The notes: generated from the sequence alone by a model not told the origin. A DNA stretch of 64,000 nt from Chitinophaga skermanii (GCF_003259335.1 NZ_QLLL01000002.1:829968-893967); one strand, 5' to 3'. Positions 44,763 through 55,373 are shown, numbered from the stretch's first letter. Made by a program: numbers and translations.

Positions 44763-44860
44763 CTGGTTTATTGAATTATGCTATAAATATAACGTACTAA
44801 CAATTAATGTACCTAAGGGTTGATAGCTTGTACGACAAAAAATCGTTTATACACATAAAA

Positions 44861-44880
44861 AAAGAGGCTTTCGCCTCTTT
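44861..44880 (-). terminator. Terminator of the GH20 gene
   Basis: An 8-bp stem AAAGAGGC/GCCTCTTT with a 4-base loop. On the minus strand it is followed by a run of T. Confidence 0.75.
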
Positions 44881-44882
44881 CC

Positions 44883-47093
44883 TTAATTCACTTCAATCTC
44901 ATCTACCATTAACCAAGCTTTTGCCCCAGCCCCGTATTCCCCGGGTGGCACAATCCCTTTATTCTGCAAGATCACCTTCAAGTACCTTGCTTTTACCGGT
45001 GTAAAGCTTTGTGTATGGTATAAATTCGTTTCCTCCACCTTTCCTGTTATTGGTGTAAAGTTTTGCCCATCGTCCGATACAAAGTATTGCACCTCGGTGG
45101 GTCGCCACATTCTTTGCCAATGGTAATCCAAAAAGCTCGTTTTCACTTGGCGGATGGATTGTGATTTCTCAAAATCAATCACCGCCTCCATATTATCACC
45201 ACTAAAACCACACCACTGGCCATCGTTGTAACGGTGACTACCCCTTACCCCGTTCACTAACACGCTTGCATCTGCCGCATAATTCCCTTTGGGTGCATTC
45301 TTCAAAGTAACCTTTTTACCAATTGCCTTGTGCATGGTAAACTGCTGCGTATACGTACGATGGAATGTTTTACCATTCACTGTTTGCGTCGCCGTTACTT
45401 CACCGCTTTTTGTAATGGTAATAGGTGATGAATACTTCTTCGTTATACCATGGGTGGTATATTGAATGGTTTTGTTATCGAGGGAAGAACTAAGCGCCAG
45501 CTGCAATCCTTTAGAAGGGTTGTATTGTACTTTGCCTATCAACTCATCATCTACATCTGCATAGTGCACGCCTAACTTGGTTAATACTTGTTTATGTGCT
45601 TGCCAACGGCGATGGAAGTCGTTGTAATCTTTACTATTTACGGGTTGCCAAGCTACTTCTGCAAATGCTAGCATTCTTGGGTAATACATGTATTGTGCAT
45701 GTGCAGGAGTAGATAAATACTCGCTCCATGTATTGGCTTGAATGCCTATAATGTATGGAAGCGCCTCTGCCGGTGTATTCGCGGGTATAGGTTCATAATC
45801 ATACACTTTCTTTAAATAAGTATACCCAGCAGCTGCTACGGGTTCTTGCAACGAGGTAGATTGGTAATAATCGAAATACAATATGCTTTCCGGGGAAAGT
45901 ATAACATCGTGCTTTTGTAAAGCAGCCTCAATCCCAATATGGTCGCCATTCCACGCCATCACCGTAGCATTGGGTGTAAGGCCCCCTTCTACAATCTCGT
46001 CCCAGCCTATTAAGCGCTTACCTTTCGCATTGACAAATTTCTCCATCCTGCGCACAAAATAACTCTGTAAAGCATGCGCATCTGCTAAGTGTTCACGCTG
46101 CATACGTTGTTTACATTTCGGGCAATTATTCCAGCGCACTTTCGGGCACTCATCTCCACCAATATGTATATATTGGCCCGGGAATAATGGAATTACTTCG
46201 TCTAATACGTTCTCCAAGAAAGTAAACGTGCTATCATTCCCTGCGCAAAACACATCATCAAAAATACCCCAGAATTGGGCTGTTTTGTACGGTCCACCTG
46301 TACAACCTAAATACGGGTAAGCCGCTAAGGCAGCAGAAGCATGCCCCGGCATTTCTATTTCCGGGATAACAGCCACGTAACGCTCCGTTGCATAGGCAAT
46401 CACCTCTTTCACTTGCTCCTGGGTGTAATAACCACCATAACGTTTGCCATCGAACCGGTGCGGCGATTCCTTCTTGTGCCCAATAATGGTTTGATCTCTA
46501 TAGGCTGCCACGTTCTGTAATTGGGGGTAGCGCTTAATTTCAATACGCCAGCCTTGGTCGTCGGTCAAATGCCAATGGAACGTATTGATTTTATAAAAAG
46601 CCAATAAATCGATGTATTGTTTCAAAAATGCTACACTAAACATATGCCTACTCACGTCTACCATCGAACCGCGGTAAGCAAACCTAGGCGCATCCTTAAT
46701 TTCACAAGCCTTAATACCACCCGGTTGTGTCATCATCAACTGGATCAATGTTTGTGCACCATAAAACACACCTGTGTCGCTACTGGCTGCAATCACTACT
46801 TCATGTGGCTTTACGGTCAAATGGTAAGCTTCTCCGCCCTTTACAGTAGCATCTTTAACAAATGTGATTTTTGCACTTGGCAAGCTGGCGGTACTACTTT
46901 TTTCTAAGGCTTGTTTTAACAACCTAGCCGATCGTTGGAAACTGGCATCCTGGTAATCGATTACCGCACGGGAGTTCAGCACACAGGTGCCTTGCAAAGC
47001 GGTGTACTGGTTCACTTTAGGAATAATAGCGTTTTGTGCAACAGCATATTTCCCGAACATCAATAAAAAAACTACAACAACTATGTTCCGCAT
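44883..47093 (-). CDS. GH20 beta-N-acetylhexosaminidase
   Basis: Encodes 736 residues with a signal peptide (NIVVVVFLLMFGKYAVAQ). A GH20b-like domain (about 20-150) precedes the catalytic TIM barrel, which has FHWHLTDDQGWRIEIKRYP and the catalytic pair Asp314-Glu315 in IHIGGDECPKVRW. The C-terminal part contains a chitobiase-like segment and an F5/8-type carbohydrate-binding domain (about 595-735). It releases terminal GlcNAc or GalNAc through the substrate-assisted mechanism. It follows the SusC/SusD genes but is separated by a terminator at 47150-47186, so it is partly independent. Confidence 0.93.
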   Translation of the reverse strand: MRNIVVVVFLLMFGKYAVAQNAIIPKVNQYTALQGTCVLNSRAVIDYQDASFQRSARLLKQALEKSSTASLPSAKITFVKDATVKGGEAYHLTVKPHEVVIAASSDTGVFYGAQTLIQLMMTQPGGIKACEIKDAPRFAYRGSMVDVSRHMFSVAFLKQYIDLLAFYKINTFHWHLTDDQGWRIEIKRYPQLQNVAAYRDQTIIGHKKESPHRFDGKRYGGYYTQEQVKEVIAYATERYVAVIPEIEMPGHASAALAAYPYLGCTGGPYKTAQFWGIFDDVFCAGNDSTFTFLENVLDEVIPLFPGQYIHIGGDECPKVRWNNCPKCKQRMQREHLADAHALQSYFVRRMEKFVNAKGKRLIGWDEIVEGGLTPNATVMAWNGDHIGIEAALQKHDVILSPESILYFDYYQSTSLQEPVAAAGYTYLKKVYDYEPIPANTPAEALPYIIGIQANTWSEYLSTPAHAQYMYYPRMLAFAEVAWQPVNSKDYNDFHRRWQAHKQVLTKLGVHYADVDDELIGKVQYNPSKGLQLALSSSLDNKTIQYTTHGITKKYSSPITITKSGEVTATQTVNGKTFHRTYTQQFTMHKAIGKKVTLKNAPKGNYAADASVLVNGVRGSHRYNDGQWCGFSGDNMEAVIDFEKSQSIRQVKTSFLDYHWQRMWRPTEVQYFVSDDGQNFTPITGKVEETNLYHTQSFTPVKARYLKVILQNKGIVPPGEYGAGAKAWLMVDEIEVN

Positions 47094-47149
47094 AAGCGTG
47101 GATTAAAATGGAAAAAGTTGACGAATATGTTGCTTAAAAATACAAAACA

Positions 47150-47186
47150 AAAACTGCGAAACACAATTTGCGTGTTTCGCAGTTTT
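47150..47186 (-). terminator. Terminator after susD
   Basis: A 15-bp stem AAAACTGCGAAACAC/GTGTTTCGCAGTTTT with a 7-base loop. It lies between susD and the GH20 gene and is followed by T-rich sequence on the minus strand. Confidence 0.75.
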
Positions 47187-47315
47187 TTGCTCGTGTTACA
47201 GGAGGCAAGGGAGGGCAAGTAAGCACCGCTTAGGCAAGATATTCAGCTATGATTCTTGCGAGAAGTGACACCAAAACAATACTACTTACCCGCTTGCCTG
47301 TTTATACACACACAG

Positions 47316-48851
47316 TTATTTATCCCACCATACCCGCGTAATCAACAGGTCGGCGCCTTGGTTCTTTAATGCATCGTAATAGTTCGTTCCGTTAATACCC
47401 ATTTCCGTTTGCGGGTAACGCAATCTACGTGGTATCGTTCCGTTTGTTTCATTAGCCGAGAATTTCGTAGGCGTTAATACAGGATACCCCGTTCTGCGCC
47501 AGTTCGCAAACGCCTCGTACTCGTTCGCAAACATTAATACCCACATTTGCGTATGTATCTCGTTCATTTGTGCGTCTAAACCGGTTGCAGGGAAGGTTCT
47601 TGCATTCGCGTATTCCGTTATCTTGGCCGGTGATATCACACCACCTGCTCCGTATAGTCCGCATAACCTCAACGATGCTTCCACACCGGCTTTATACAAA
47701 GCCGCCGCATTTCCACTATACCAATTACGCAAGCTCGCTTCTGCCAACAAGAAATTCATTTCTGCATTCGTTAACACAAAAGCCGGGGCATCAAACCTAA
47801 ACACGGTGTTTTGGTTCGGCTCGCTATAGGTTACAAACCCAGTAGGTTCTGCTTCCAAACCATTCGGCATACCTTTTTGCTTGGCTGCTGCTGTATCTTG
47901 GGAAGTACCCACCCAAACAGCCGCGTACACAGCTAACCTGGGGTCGTTATTATTTTTTAAGAAATCGATCAATGTTTTGCTCAATTTCCCGCCTTCATTA
48001 TTGGTAGCTCCATACGCATTGGAGGTATATTCCTTGAACCTCGCTTGGAAGGCAAAAGGATTACGGTTTAAGTTTTGTGGACCTTCCGCGTATTTCATGA
48101 TCGCATTATCCGCATCATTTAAAATTACACCTCCTGCTATCGCCTCCTTCGCCCATTTCTCTGCCAAAGCCGCATCACGTTTCGTTAGGCGCATTGATAG
48201 TCGAAGCATCAAAGAGTAAGCAAATTTCTTCCACTGAGCCACATCGCCCTTAAAGATAATGTCTGCCGAACCGAAGGTTGTCTTCGATGCGTTAAGTTGT
48301 GTTGCCGCATCTTTCAGTTCTTGGAGCATTTGAGGGTAAATCTCCGATTGCTTATCGTACTTTGGCGAGAAGATGGTTTCCGTATAACCCAAACCGGCCT
48401 GCGTGTACGGTACATCTCCATACAAATCCGTTAAACGATGCATGTTATAGACCAACCAAATGCGCGCAACTGCGTTCTTGTTCGCATCGGCTTCATTGTT
48501 CGTATAACGTATAATATCCTTCAACGGGTTGATATACGCCTGGTACGTGTTTGTGAAATATAATCCTTGGTACAAATCGTTGGTGGTATATTTATCGCCA
48601 ACGCCCGATAATATCTTGAAGGTGGAAAAATGCTGAATCATATTTCCACAGTTCAGCGTATTTGTGAAATAATTCACCGTGTTATCCGCATTGAAATCTA
48701 GTAACTGCGCTTTCGTGAACAAGAAGTTCACTGTCGGTTTACCAGATGCATTGGGATCGATGTTCATGGATTCAAAGCCCTTGTCGCAAGCCGCCAGCGA
48801 AGCTGTTACGGTAGCAAAAGCGATGAGATATTTTAATGTATTGCGTTTCAT
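47316..48851 (-). CDS. SusD/RagB-like glycan-binding lipoprotein
   Basis: Encodes 511 residues. The lipobox is SLAAC (Cys22), giving a surface lipoprotein. The N-terminal NIDPNASGKPTVNFLFTKAQ and the C-terminal RRLRYPQTEMGINGTNYYDA match the SusD-like_2 branch. It forms the lid over the SusC pore and captures oligosaccharides. It lies 29 bp downstream of susC. Confidence 0.92.
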   Translation of the reverse strand: MKRNTLKYLIAFATVTASLAACDKGFESMNIDPNASGKPTVNFLFTKAQLLDFNADNTVNYFTNTLNCGNMIQHFSTFKILSGVGDKYTTNDLYQGLYFTNTYQAYINPLKDIIRYTNNEADANKNAVARIWLVYNMHRLTDLYGDVPYTQAGLGYTETIFSPKYDKQSEIYPQMLQELKDAATQLNASKTTFGSADIIFKGDVAQWKKFAYSLMLRLSMRLTKRDAALAEKWAKEAIAGGVILNDADNAIMKYAEGPQNLNRNPFAFQARFKEYTSNAYGATNNEGGKLSKTLIDFLKNNNDPRLAVYAAVWVGTSQDTAAAKQKGMPNGLEAEPTGFVTYSEPNQNTVFRFDAPAFVLTNAEMNFLLAEASLRNWYSGNAAALYKAGVEASLRLCGLYGAGGVISPAKITEYANARTFPATGLDAQMNEIHTQMWVLMFANEYEAFANWRRTGYPVLTPTKFSANETNGTIPRRLRYPQTEMGINGTNYYDALKNQGADLLITRVWWDK

Positions 48852-48880
48852 TGTTTTTTCAGTTTACCGTGTGTTTGGCA

Positions 48881-51800
48881 TTAGAATTTCACCAATAAGT
48901 TTGCACCAAAGCTGCGCGTGCGCGGAATACCCATCATTTCTATACCCTGTGCATTCGTGTTGTTGAATGTACTCTCAGGATCGATGTTCGGCGTGTTCTT
49001 GTAAAGGATGAATAAGTTCCTCGCTACGAATGAAATCGAAGCCGATTGCATACGCATCGATTTGATGAACTTTGCCGGGATGTTATAACCCAATGTTACT
49101 TGGCGCAATTTCAAAAAGCTTGCATCGTACACAAATATTTCCGTATAGTTCTTCTGGTAATCGTAATAATCATCCATGTCTTTTGCCGGCCATGTTCTCG
49201 AGAATGGTTTGCCTTCTTTGTCAACACCTGTTAATGTAATACCATCTTCACGACCCGGTAATGTCATTTTATGCAACCCAAAACGCGTAGCGTACAAGTT
49301 TGTTGCCGAATAAATACTACCGCCAAACTTACCATCTATCAAGAAACTAAGGTTGAAGTTTTTATACGTGAATGTATTAGTAATACCCATCGTCCATGGC
49401 GATACACCTTCACCCAATTCCACCAATGGTGAAATAGCCGGGAAACCATTCGCATCAAATACTAATTCACCTTTATCGTTGCGTACTTTCCTATACCCTT
49501 TAATCAAGCCATACGGTCTACCCACATCACTCACGATCGATGCAAAGTTGTTCACACTCCTGTCCATCATTAAGGTGGTTAACCCATCACTCAATTTCTC
49601 TACGCGGTTGCGGTTATACGCCATGTTGTAACTTACATCCCAAGTGAAATCACGTTTCTTCACCGGCGTTCCTGTTAGTAATAATTCCACGCCTTTGTTA
49701 CTCATACGACCAATATTCACCAAGGCCGTTAAGTAACCCGAGCCATTGGAAATAGTCGCCTGCACAATATCATTCGTTGTTCTACGATCATAATACGTTG
49801 CATCAATTCCAAAACGGTTGTTGAATAATTTCAATTCAAAACCCGCTTCGTAAGTAGTAGAAGTCAATGGCTTCAAGTTCGAATTCGGTACTTGCGATTG
49901 CGTAATGGTTTGTAATGGCTGGTCGAGATGACTAGATCCTTGCAACATCGTATACGTCAATCCCAATGCATAAGGTGTTGGCGTTGCACCACCTACTTGC
50001 GCCCACGATGTACGTACTTTACCATACGTTAACCATTTCGGCATGTTAAAGGCTTCGGAGAAAATAAAGCTCGATCCAATCGATGGATACAATATGCTAT
50101 TGTTCTTAGGCGACAAAGTAGAGAACCAATCGTTCCTTGCTGTTAATGTTAAGAACAAGTAACTCTTATAGTCTATATCAACGTTCGAGAACAATGAGTT
50201 AATGCCCGACTTGCTATACAGCGGTACATAGGTAGCTGTTTTGATATTTCTTTCTGAATAGAAGAACGGTTCAGTAAAATCTTGTCCATCGAGTTGAATA
50301 CCGTCGGTTTTAAAGCGTGCTTGGTTACCACCTGCCATCGCTGATAACGAGAAGTCGCGTGATAATTTCGTGTTGTAGTTCAAGGTTAATTCAGCATTTG
50401 TTTCGCTGAACACAATGCGCCTGCTTTGGTAGCCACCGCCTGGCAAGAAACCTGTATTGGTAGGAATGATGCCTACATATTTCGTGTTGGCATAATCTTG
50501 CCCGACGCGGCCCTTGAGTACTAAATTGTCTTGGATTTTATATGCTATGCTGGCTTGGTTAATGAAACGATTCCTGGTATCTCTATTTTGAAACTTGTTC
50601 ACAACGAAATACGGGTTGCTGGCAAAGAAAGTACCGTTCCATGCAATCTCTTTCCCTGTAGCTGGGTCGTAACCAGGATCGAGGCTGCGGATATCTACGT
50701 TGGTCGCAATCATATAAGGTGCCCAGTTAGGGTTACCCGGACCATCGCTCACAACAGGCCTGTTCTTACTTTCTTCATAGTTGAATTGAGAAACGGCTTC
50801 AATCGTCCAACGTTTACCCAAATTCGCATTCACGTTCAAGTTGGCGATTTTCTTGTTCAATGTGTTGTTAGGAATGATGGATTTGTTCTCCATATTCGAT
50901 AACGAAAAACGGAAGTTCACGATCTCGCTACCACCTGTAAAAGCAATTGTATTCGTGAACGTACTACCTGGTTGGTAGAAGTTCTTGATATTATTCTTCT
51001 GTGCTACATATGGGCGCTTCACACCGTCAAATTGAATCACGTCTGAACCATCTAACTTCGCACCGTAAGAAATACGACCGTCGTTAATGGCACTGGCTTG
51101 CGTGGTAGGTGCTATGCCTTCACGACCTTCACCATACACATACTGCCAATCTGGGAATACACTCGGTGTTTCAACTGTGTAAGTCGAATTCACATCAATA
51201 CCTACGCCTTTTTGTGCACGACCTTTCTTCGTTGTAATCACAATTACACCATTCGCAGCACGAGAGCCATACAAAGCCGCAGCCGCACCACTCTTCAGCA
51301 CAGTCATAGTTTCAATATCATCCGGGTTAATACCCGCGATACCATCACCCCTGTCCGAGTTAAAACCACTATGTGCTGTAGCAGTGGGTGCAGATAAAGT
51401 TGTGTTATCGATAGGAATACCGTTTACGACGTACAAAGGTTGGTTGTTACCGTTCAAAGAACCGTTACCACGAATAATTACGCGGCTAGATCCACCTGCT
51501 CCACTGGCCAAGCTAGTTGCATTCACACCGGCTACTTTACCGGTTAATGCATTGGCAATGTTAATTTCGCGGGCTTGGGTGAACTCGGAACCTTTTACTT
51601 CAGTAATAGAAGCGGCCACTCCTTTTCTTTCCTTCTTAATACCGAAGGCCGTTACCACTACTTCGTTCAAGGCTTGTGTATTTTCTTCTAGTTGAACTGT
51701 AAGGGCACCTTGACCACTTTGTACGGTTACTTCTTGTTTATCATACCCCATAAAAGCAACCACCAACACTACACTCTTCCCATCATATTCTTTCGGAATA

Positions 51801-52411
51801 TGCAAGGTAAAGTTCCCCGATACGTCGGTACTAGCGCCGATGCGTGAATTCCCCTTTAGCATAACAGTGGCGCCAATAATGGCAGAGCCATCTTTCGCAC
51901 TCACTACTTTACCTTTCACGTCGCCGAATGCCGCTACGGTATGTTCAGCACCCGTTGTAACGGCGCGTACCGCGTCGGTGGATAATTGGTTGGCCGTACC
52001 CTCATCCATGGTACGATCCAAGCTGCTTTTCTTGAGAATGGGTTGTTTGGGAAATACAGAATACTGTTTATCGTTGATTCTTTTATAATCTAATTGGAAA
52101 GGTTGCAAGATGTGTTTCATCATGCTTTCTGCATCGGTATAAGGTGCGTCGATATCGTTCGCCGGGATCGATTTCCCATCCAACAATCCTTCACGGTACG
52201 CTATTTTAATACCGTATTGCACCTTTACTTTCTGCAAGGCATCTTTTAAAGATATCTTCTGTTCATTACTGGCAACATGCTCCTGCTTAGAACTGAAACG
52301 CTTGCCGGACGCGGCACTTGCCAACTGTCCTGCGCTTCTTGTTGCTACAGTTGTACCCATAGCAATGAGCACGGAGAGCCGTAATAACGGGAATACTCTA
52401 CATGTAAGCAT
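48881..52411 (-). CDS. SusC/RagA TonB-dependent transporter with STN domain
   Basis: Encodes 1176 residues. A signal peptide (LLRLSVLIAMGTTVATRSAG) is followed by a secretin/TonB short N-terminal (STN) domain at about 50-120 (ISLKDALQKVKVQYGIKIAY), a carboxypeptidase-like regulatory domain at about 168-245, the plug (VVVTAFGIKKERKGVA, GGSSRVIIRGNGSLNGNNQP) and a beta-barrel that ends in ARSFGANLLVKF-like aromatic sequence. The STN domain is the part that talks to a FecR anti-sigma factor, which is encoded just upstream, so substrate uptake should switch on this locus. Confidence 0.93.
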   Translation of the reverse strand: MLTCRVFPLLRLSVLIAMGTTVATRSAGQLASAASGKRFSSKQEHVASNEQKISLKDALQKVKVQYGIKIAYREGLLDGKSIPANDIDAPYTDAESMMKHILQPFQLDYKRINDKQYSVFPKQPILKKSSLDRTMDEGTANQLSTDAVRAVTTGAEHTVAAFGDVKGKVVSAKDGSAIIGATVMLKGNSRIGASTDVSGNFTLHIPKEYDGKSVVLVVAFMGYDKQEVTVQSGQGALTVQLEENTQALNEVVVTAFGIKKERKGVAASITEVKGSEFTQAREINIANALTGKVAGVNATSLASGAGGSSRVIIRGNGSLNGNNQPLYVVNGIPIDNTTLSAPTATAHSGFNSDRGDGIAGINPDDIETMTVLKSGAAAALYGSRAANGVIVITTKKGRAQKGVGIDVNSTYTVETPSVFPDWQYVYGEGREGIAPTTQASAINDGRISYGAKLDGSDVIQFDGVKRPYVAQKNNIKNFYQPGSTFTNTIAFTGGSEIVNFRFSLSNMENKSIIPNNTLNKKIANLNVNANLGKRWTIEAVSQFNYEESKNRPVVSDGPGNPNWAPYMIATNVDIRSLDPGYDPATGKEIAWNGTFFASNPYFVVNKFQNRDTRNRFINQASIAYKIQDNLVLKGRVGQDYANTKYVGIIPTNTGFLPGGGYQSRRIVFSETNAELTLNYNTKLSRDFSLSAMAGGNQARFKTDGIQLDGQDFTEPFFYSERNIKTATYVPLYSKSGINSLFSNVDIDYKSYLFLTLTARNDWFSTLSPKNNSILYPSIGSSFIFSEAFNMPKWLTYGKVRTSWAQVGGATPTPYALGLTYTMLQGSSHLDQPLQTITQSQVPNSNLKPLTSTTYEAGFELKLFNNRFGIDATYYDRRTTNDIVQATISNGSGYLTALVNIGRMSNKGVELLLTGTPVKKRDFTWDVSYNMAYNRNRVEKLSDGLTTLMMDRSVNNFASIVSDVGRPYGLIKGYRKVRNDKGELVFDANGFPAISPLVELGEGVSPWTMGITNTFTYKNFNLSFLIDGKFGGSIYSATNLYATRFGLHKMTLPGREDGITLTGVDKEGKPFSRTWPAKDMDDYYDYQKNYTEIFVYDASFLKLRQVTLGYNIPAKFIKSMRMQSASISFVARNLFILYKNTPNIDPESTFNNTNAQGIEMMGIPRTRSFGANLLVKF

Positions 52412-52451
52412 CGTCGTACTTAATTTTGGTTGTTAGATTTGCGGTCTTTTG

Positions 52452-53486
52452 TTATTTATAAGAGAAAACAAGGCGTCCCTCGATTTCGTACACATTAATG
52501 TTCAATGTTGTAGATAATATGTCCATCAACTCCTGCACGGATTTCACGTTGATGTCACCCTCAATCTTCTGTTGTAACAATGATGAATCTTTCACCTCTA
52601 CTTTATATCCGAAATTATCCTCTAAAGTTTCTTTTACATCGCGCAGCGTAGCATCGGTTAAGCTAATACTATAGTCGATCCAACGTTTGAATAGTACCGG
52701 TTTAACTTTCTTGTTCACTGTTATGCGCTTCCCTTGGTACTCGATATAATCTCCCGGTTCCATCACCAAGCTGTTGGCCTGCTTGGCGCCTAGGTTATAG
52801 TCAACACGTATCTTACCTGTTACTAAACCGATATTGGTTTTTTCGTGCCTGTTTTTAATATTGAAGGATGTACCCAATACCTCCACGTTCACATCGCCAC
52901 TATGCACCACGAACCGCTCGCTGGCCTCGATGTGCAGGGTATCTTTATTCAAGTGTTTCACATCAAAAAAACACTCACCCTCCAGCCATACTTCACGGGG
53001 TTTTCCGGGGTTCCAAATACGGCTATAGGATATCGACGAATTCCCATTCAGCGTAATCATCGAGCTATCGGGTAATAGCACAGTTTTTATTTCACCAAAA
53101 CGTGTTGCAATCTTCACAGGGGTTAAACGGTACCATATCCAAGTACTGCCGGCCATCAACAAGAAAGTTGCGGCTATCGCAAGTTTCTTCCATGGTAACG
53201 GCACAATACGCGTTGCGGCATCGTCTTGTGCAACAGTTACCCGTATACGTTGCCAAGTAGAAGCCTGCTGTTGTGGATGGCCGTGCACTTGTTGCAAGCG
53301 AAATACACGTATAAAATCAGCCGCCGCCACTAGGTTGTTCGCCGACTGTGGATAAGCTTCCAATACGGCATTAAAAAAACGGTTACTTTCTTCCGTAGGT
53401 GCTATCACCCATTGTACGAAATAATCGTCTTCTAAATAATTAGCCGTAGTATAATCACTATACGTGGAAACTTGCATGTTGCTCAT
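52452..53486 (-). CDS. FecR-type anti-sigma factor
   Basis: Encodes 344 residues from ATG 53486; a TTG three codons upstream is less likely. A cytoplasmic N-terminal part (about 1-95) is followed by one membrane helix (LAIAATFLLMAGSTWIWY), the FecR domain (GEIKTVLLPDSSMITLNGNS) and a C-terminal DUF4974/STN-like domain (ATLRDVKETLEDNFGYKVEV). It holds the ECF sigma factor until the SusC STN domain signals across the periplasm. Confidence 0.92.
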   Translation of the reverse strand: MSNMQVSTYSDYTTANYLEDDYFVQWVIAPTEESNRFFNAVLEAYPQSANNLVAAADFIRVFRLQQVHGHPQQQASTWQRIRVTVAQDDAATRIVPLPWKKLAIAATFLLMAGSTWIWYRLTPVKIATRFGEIKTVLLPDSSMITLNGNSSISYSRIWNPGKPREVWLEGECFFDVKHLNKDTLHIEASERFVVHSGDVNVEVLGTSFNIKNRHEKTNIGLVTGKIRVDYNLGAKQANSLVMEPGDYIEYQGKRITVNKKVKPVLFKRWIDYSISLTDATLRDVKETLEDNFGYKVEVKDSSLLQQKIEGDINVKSVQELMDILSTTLNINVYEIEGRLVFSYK

Positions 53487-53621
53487 TTTATACAATACTA
53501 TTACGCCGAAGCAGGATATATTATCCCTACTTTCAGCAATTATTTTTCAATTTTTTTATCGTGGAAGATGAAACCCTTTACTAGCAAGGTTTCCCGGTAG
53601 ATATTTTTTTCTGCAACCGGC

Positions 53622-54221
53622 TTAATTCATCTCTACATGCACCGCAGTACGCAACTCGATTAACCATAATACAAATGCAGCGCCCATAGTAGCACGCAAT
53701 TTGTCGAGCGTTTTGTACAGTAATTTATACGTGGAATTAACGGAGATATTCATAATGTCGGCAATCTCTTCATAGGATAGCGCTTCAAAAAAGCGGAGGT
53801 AAATAATCTCTCTTTGCCGGCCACTTAAGGTTTCCATGGCTTCGGCTATCCGTTGTTGTAAGGCTTGATGTTCTTCTGTGAGAATAATGTGTTGATCGTA
53901 CGCAATCTCGAAGTCATATTTCTCGTCCTCCCCCGGCCAAAGGTGCGAAAACGACCATTCTTTCTTGATTTTTCTGAATAATAAACCCCGGAATGCTTTG
54001 AACAAATAGTTCTTTACCGACGCCGGCTCGCCTAAATTCTGCCGGTTATTCCAAAGTTTGACAAACAAATCGTGAATCGTGTCTTCTATTAAAGCCGAGT
54101 GCTGCGTGAATTTGTAACCATAATTGCAAAGCAATCGGAAGTGATCTTCATACAAAGAAGTATATGCTTCCCAGTTGCCCGCCTTGAATGATTGCCATAT
54201 TTCTTGCTGTTGGCTACTCAT
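53622..54221 (-). CDS. ECF RNA polymerase sigma factor of the SusC locus
   Basis: Encodes 199 residues. Sigma region 2 contains DTIHDLFVKLWNNR; region 4 contains LSGRQREIIYLRFFEALSYE followed by EIADIMNISVNSTYKLLYKT. It belongs to the Bacteroides-expanded ECF group usually paired with FecR. It is the first gene of the sigma-fecR-susC-susD series and probably drives susCD. A near-match promoter TAGAATTTG (one extra base) lies about 55 bp upstream. Confidence 0.93.
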   Translation of the reverse strand: MSSQQQEIWQSFKAGNWEAYTSLYEDHFRLLCNYGYKFTQHSALIEDTIHDLFVKLWNNRQNLGEPASVKNYLFKAFRGLLFRKIKKEWSFSHLWPGEDEKYDFEIAYDQHIILTEEHQALQQRIAEAMETLSGRQREIIYLRFFEALSYEEIADIMNISVNSTYKLLYKTLDKLRATMGAAFVLWLIELRTAVHVEMN

Positions 54222-54321
54222 GGTTGTTTCTCATTGTGCTTAACGGCACTGTGTCTCCGTAAGATAGTTATATGTTTGCAAATTCTATAGTGAATTCGAC
54301 ACACAATACGTGGAAAAATAA

Positions 54322-54368
54322 AAACTGTTGTAAAACATGTGTATTAAACCCATGCCCTACAACAGTTT
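54322..54368 (-). terminator. Terminator of the aldo/keto reductase gene
   Basis: An 11-bp stem AAACTGTTGTA (54322-54332) with TACAACAGTTT (54358-54368) and a 25-base loop. The minus strand then reads a T-rich tract. Confidence 0.65.
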
Positions 54369-54390
54369 GCGAAGATGCAGTATTTTTCGC

Positions 54391-55341
54391 TTAATAAGCG
54401 CTAGCCGTATTCAATTTCTCGATATCCTCTGCCGAAAGATGCACCTGTACCGATTGTACAATGTCTTTCACTTGCGCCACCGATGTAGCACTGGCAATGG
54501 GCGCCGTAATACTTGGCCTAGCGATCAACCATGCTAATGATATTTGCGCCGGGGTAGCATGATGCCTAGCCGCCACTTCATCTAATGCCTGTAATATCGC
54601 TATGCCTCTATCGTTCAAATAATCCTTAATACCGGCACCACGTGTCGTAGAAAAGTCGGCCGCTGTACGGTATTTCCCTGTTAAGAAACCACTGGCCAAC
54701 GAATAGTAGGTAATTACGCCTATCTCTTCCGCTATACATGTTGCCGCTAAGTTTGTTTCAAAGTCCTGGCGATCATACAGGTTATAATGTGGTTGCAATG
54801 TTTCGTACCGTGGGTAACCTTGTTGACTACTGGTAGCGATAGATTCTTCCAAACGTTCCTTGCTGAAGTTAGAGGCGCCTATTACACGCACTTTACCGGC
54901 TTTCACGAGTATATCGTACGCTTCTAAGGTTTCACCTACTGGGGTCGATACATCATCGTAATGCGATTGGTATAAGTCGATATAATCAGTTTGTAAACGT
55001 TGGAGAGAATCTTCCACGGCTTTCAAGATGTACTCTTTCTTCAACACCTTGTTCTTACTTCTTACTATTGTAGAACCTACTTTCGTAGCAATTACTAATT
55101 GCTCGCGGTTAGCGCGTGCTTTCATCCATTTACCGATAATCAGTTCCGACTCGCCCCCTTGGTTGCCCGGGGCCCAATTTGAATAGGCATCGGCTGTATC
55201 TATACAATTAAAGCCTGCTTCAACAAAAGCATCCAATACCTCGAAAGAGGTTTTCTCGTCGATTGTCCAGCCAAACACATTCCCACCAAATACTAACGGG
55301 GCAATGGTTAAAGGCGATTTTCCTAGTTTCCTTTTTTCCAT
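54391..55341 (-). CDS. Aldo/keto reductase
   Basis: Encodes 316 residues of the AKR TIM-barrel family. The catalytic tetrad can be placed at Asp48 and Tyr53 (CIDTADAYSNW), Lys87 (VIATKVGS) and His127 (YQSHYDD). It uses NADPH to reduce carbonyls; the substrate cannot be assigned. It resembles the YajO/YghZ-like branch rather than the beta-subunits of potassium channels. It lies 32 bp after the nitrilase gene and is probably cotranscribed with it. Confidence 0.92.
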   Translation of the reverse strand: MEKRKLGKSPLTIAPLVFGGNVFGWTIDEKTSFEVLDAFVEAGFNCIDTADAYSNWAPGNQGGESELIIGKWMKARANREQLVIATKVGSTIVRSKNKVLKKEYILKAVEDSLQRLQTDYIDLYQSHYDDVSTPVGETLEAYDILVKAGKVRVIGASNFSKERLEESIATSSQQGYPRYETLQPHYNLYDRQDFETNLAATCIAEEIGVITYYSLASGFLTGKYRTAADFSTTRGAGIKDYLNDRGIAILQALDEVAARHHATPAQISLAWLIARPSITAPIASATSVAQVKDIVQSVQVHLSAEDIEKLNTASAY

Positions 55342-55373
55342 ATTGCATGCAATTTGTTATAGTATGAAGGTAC

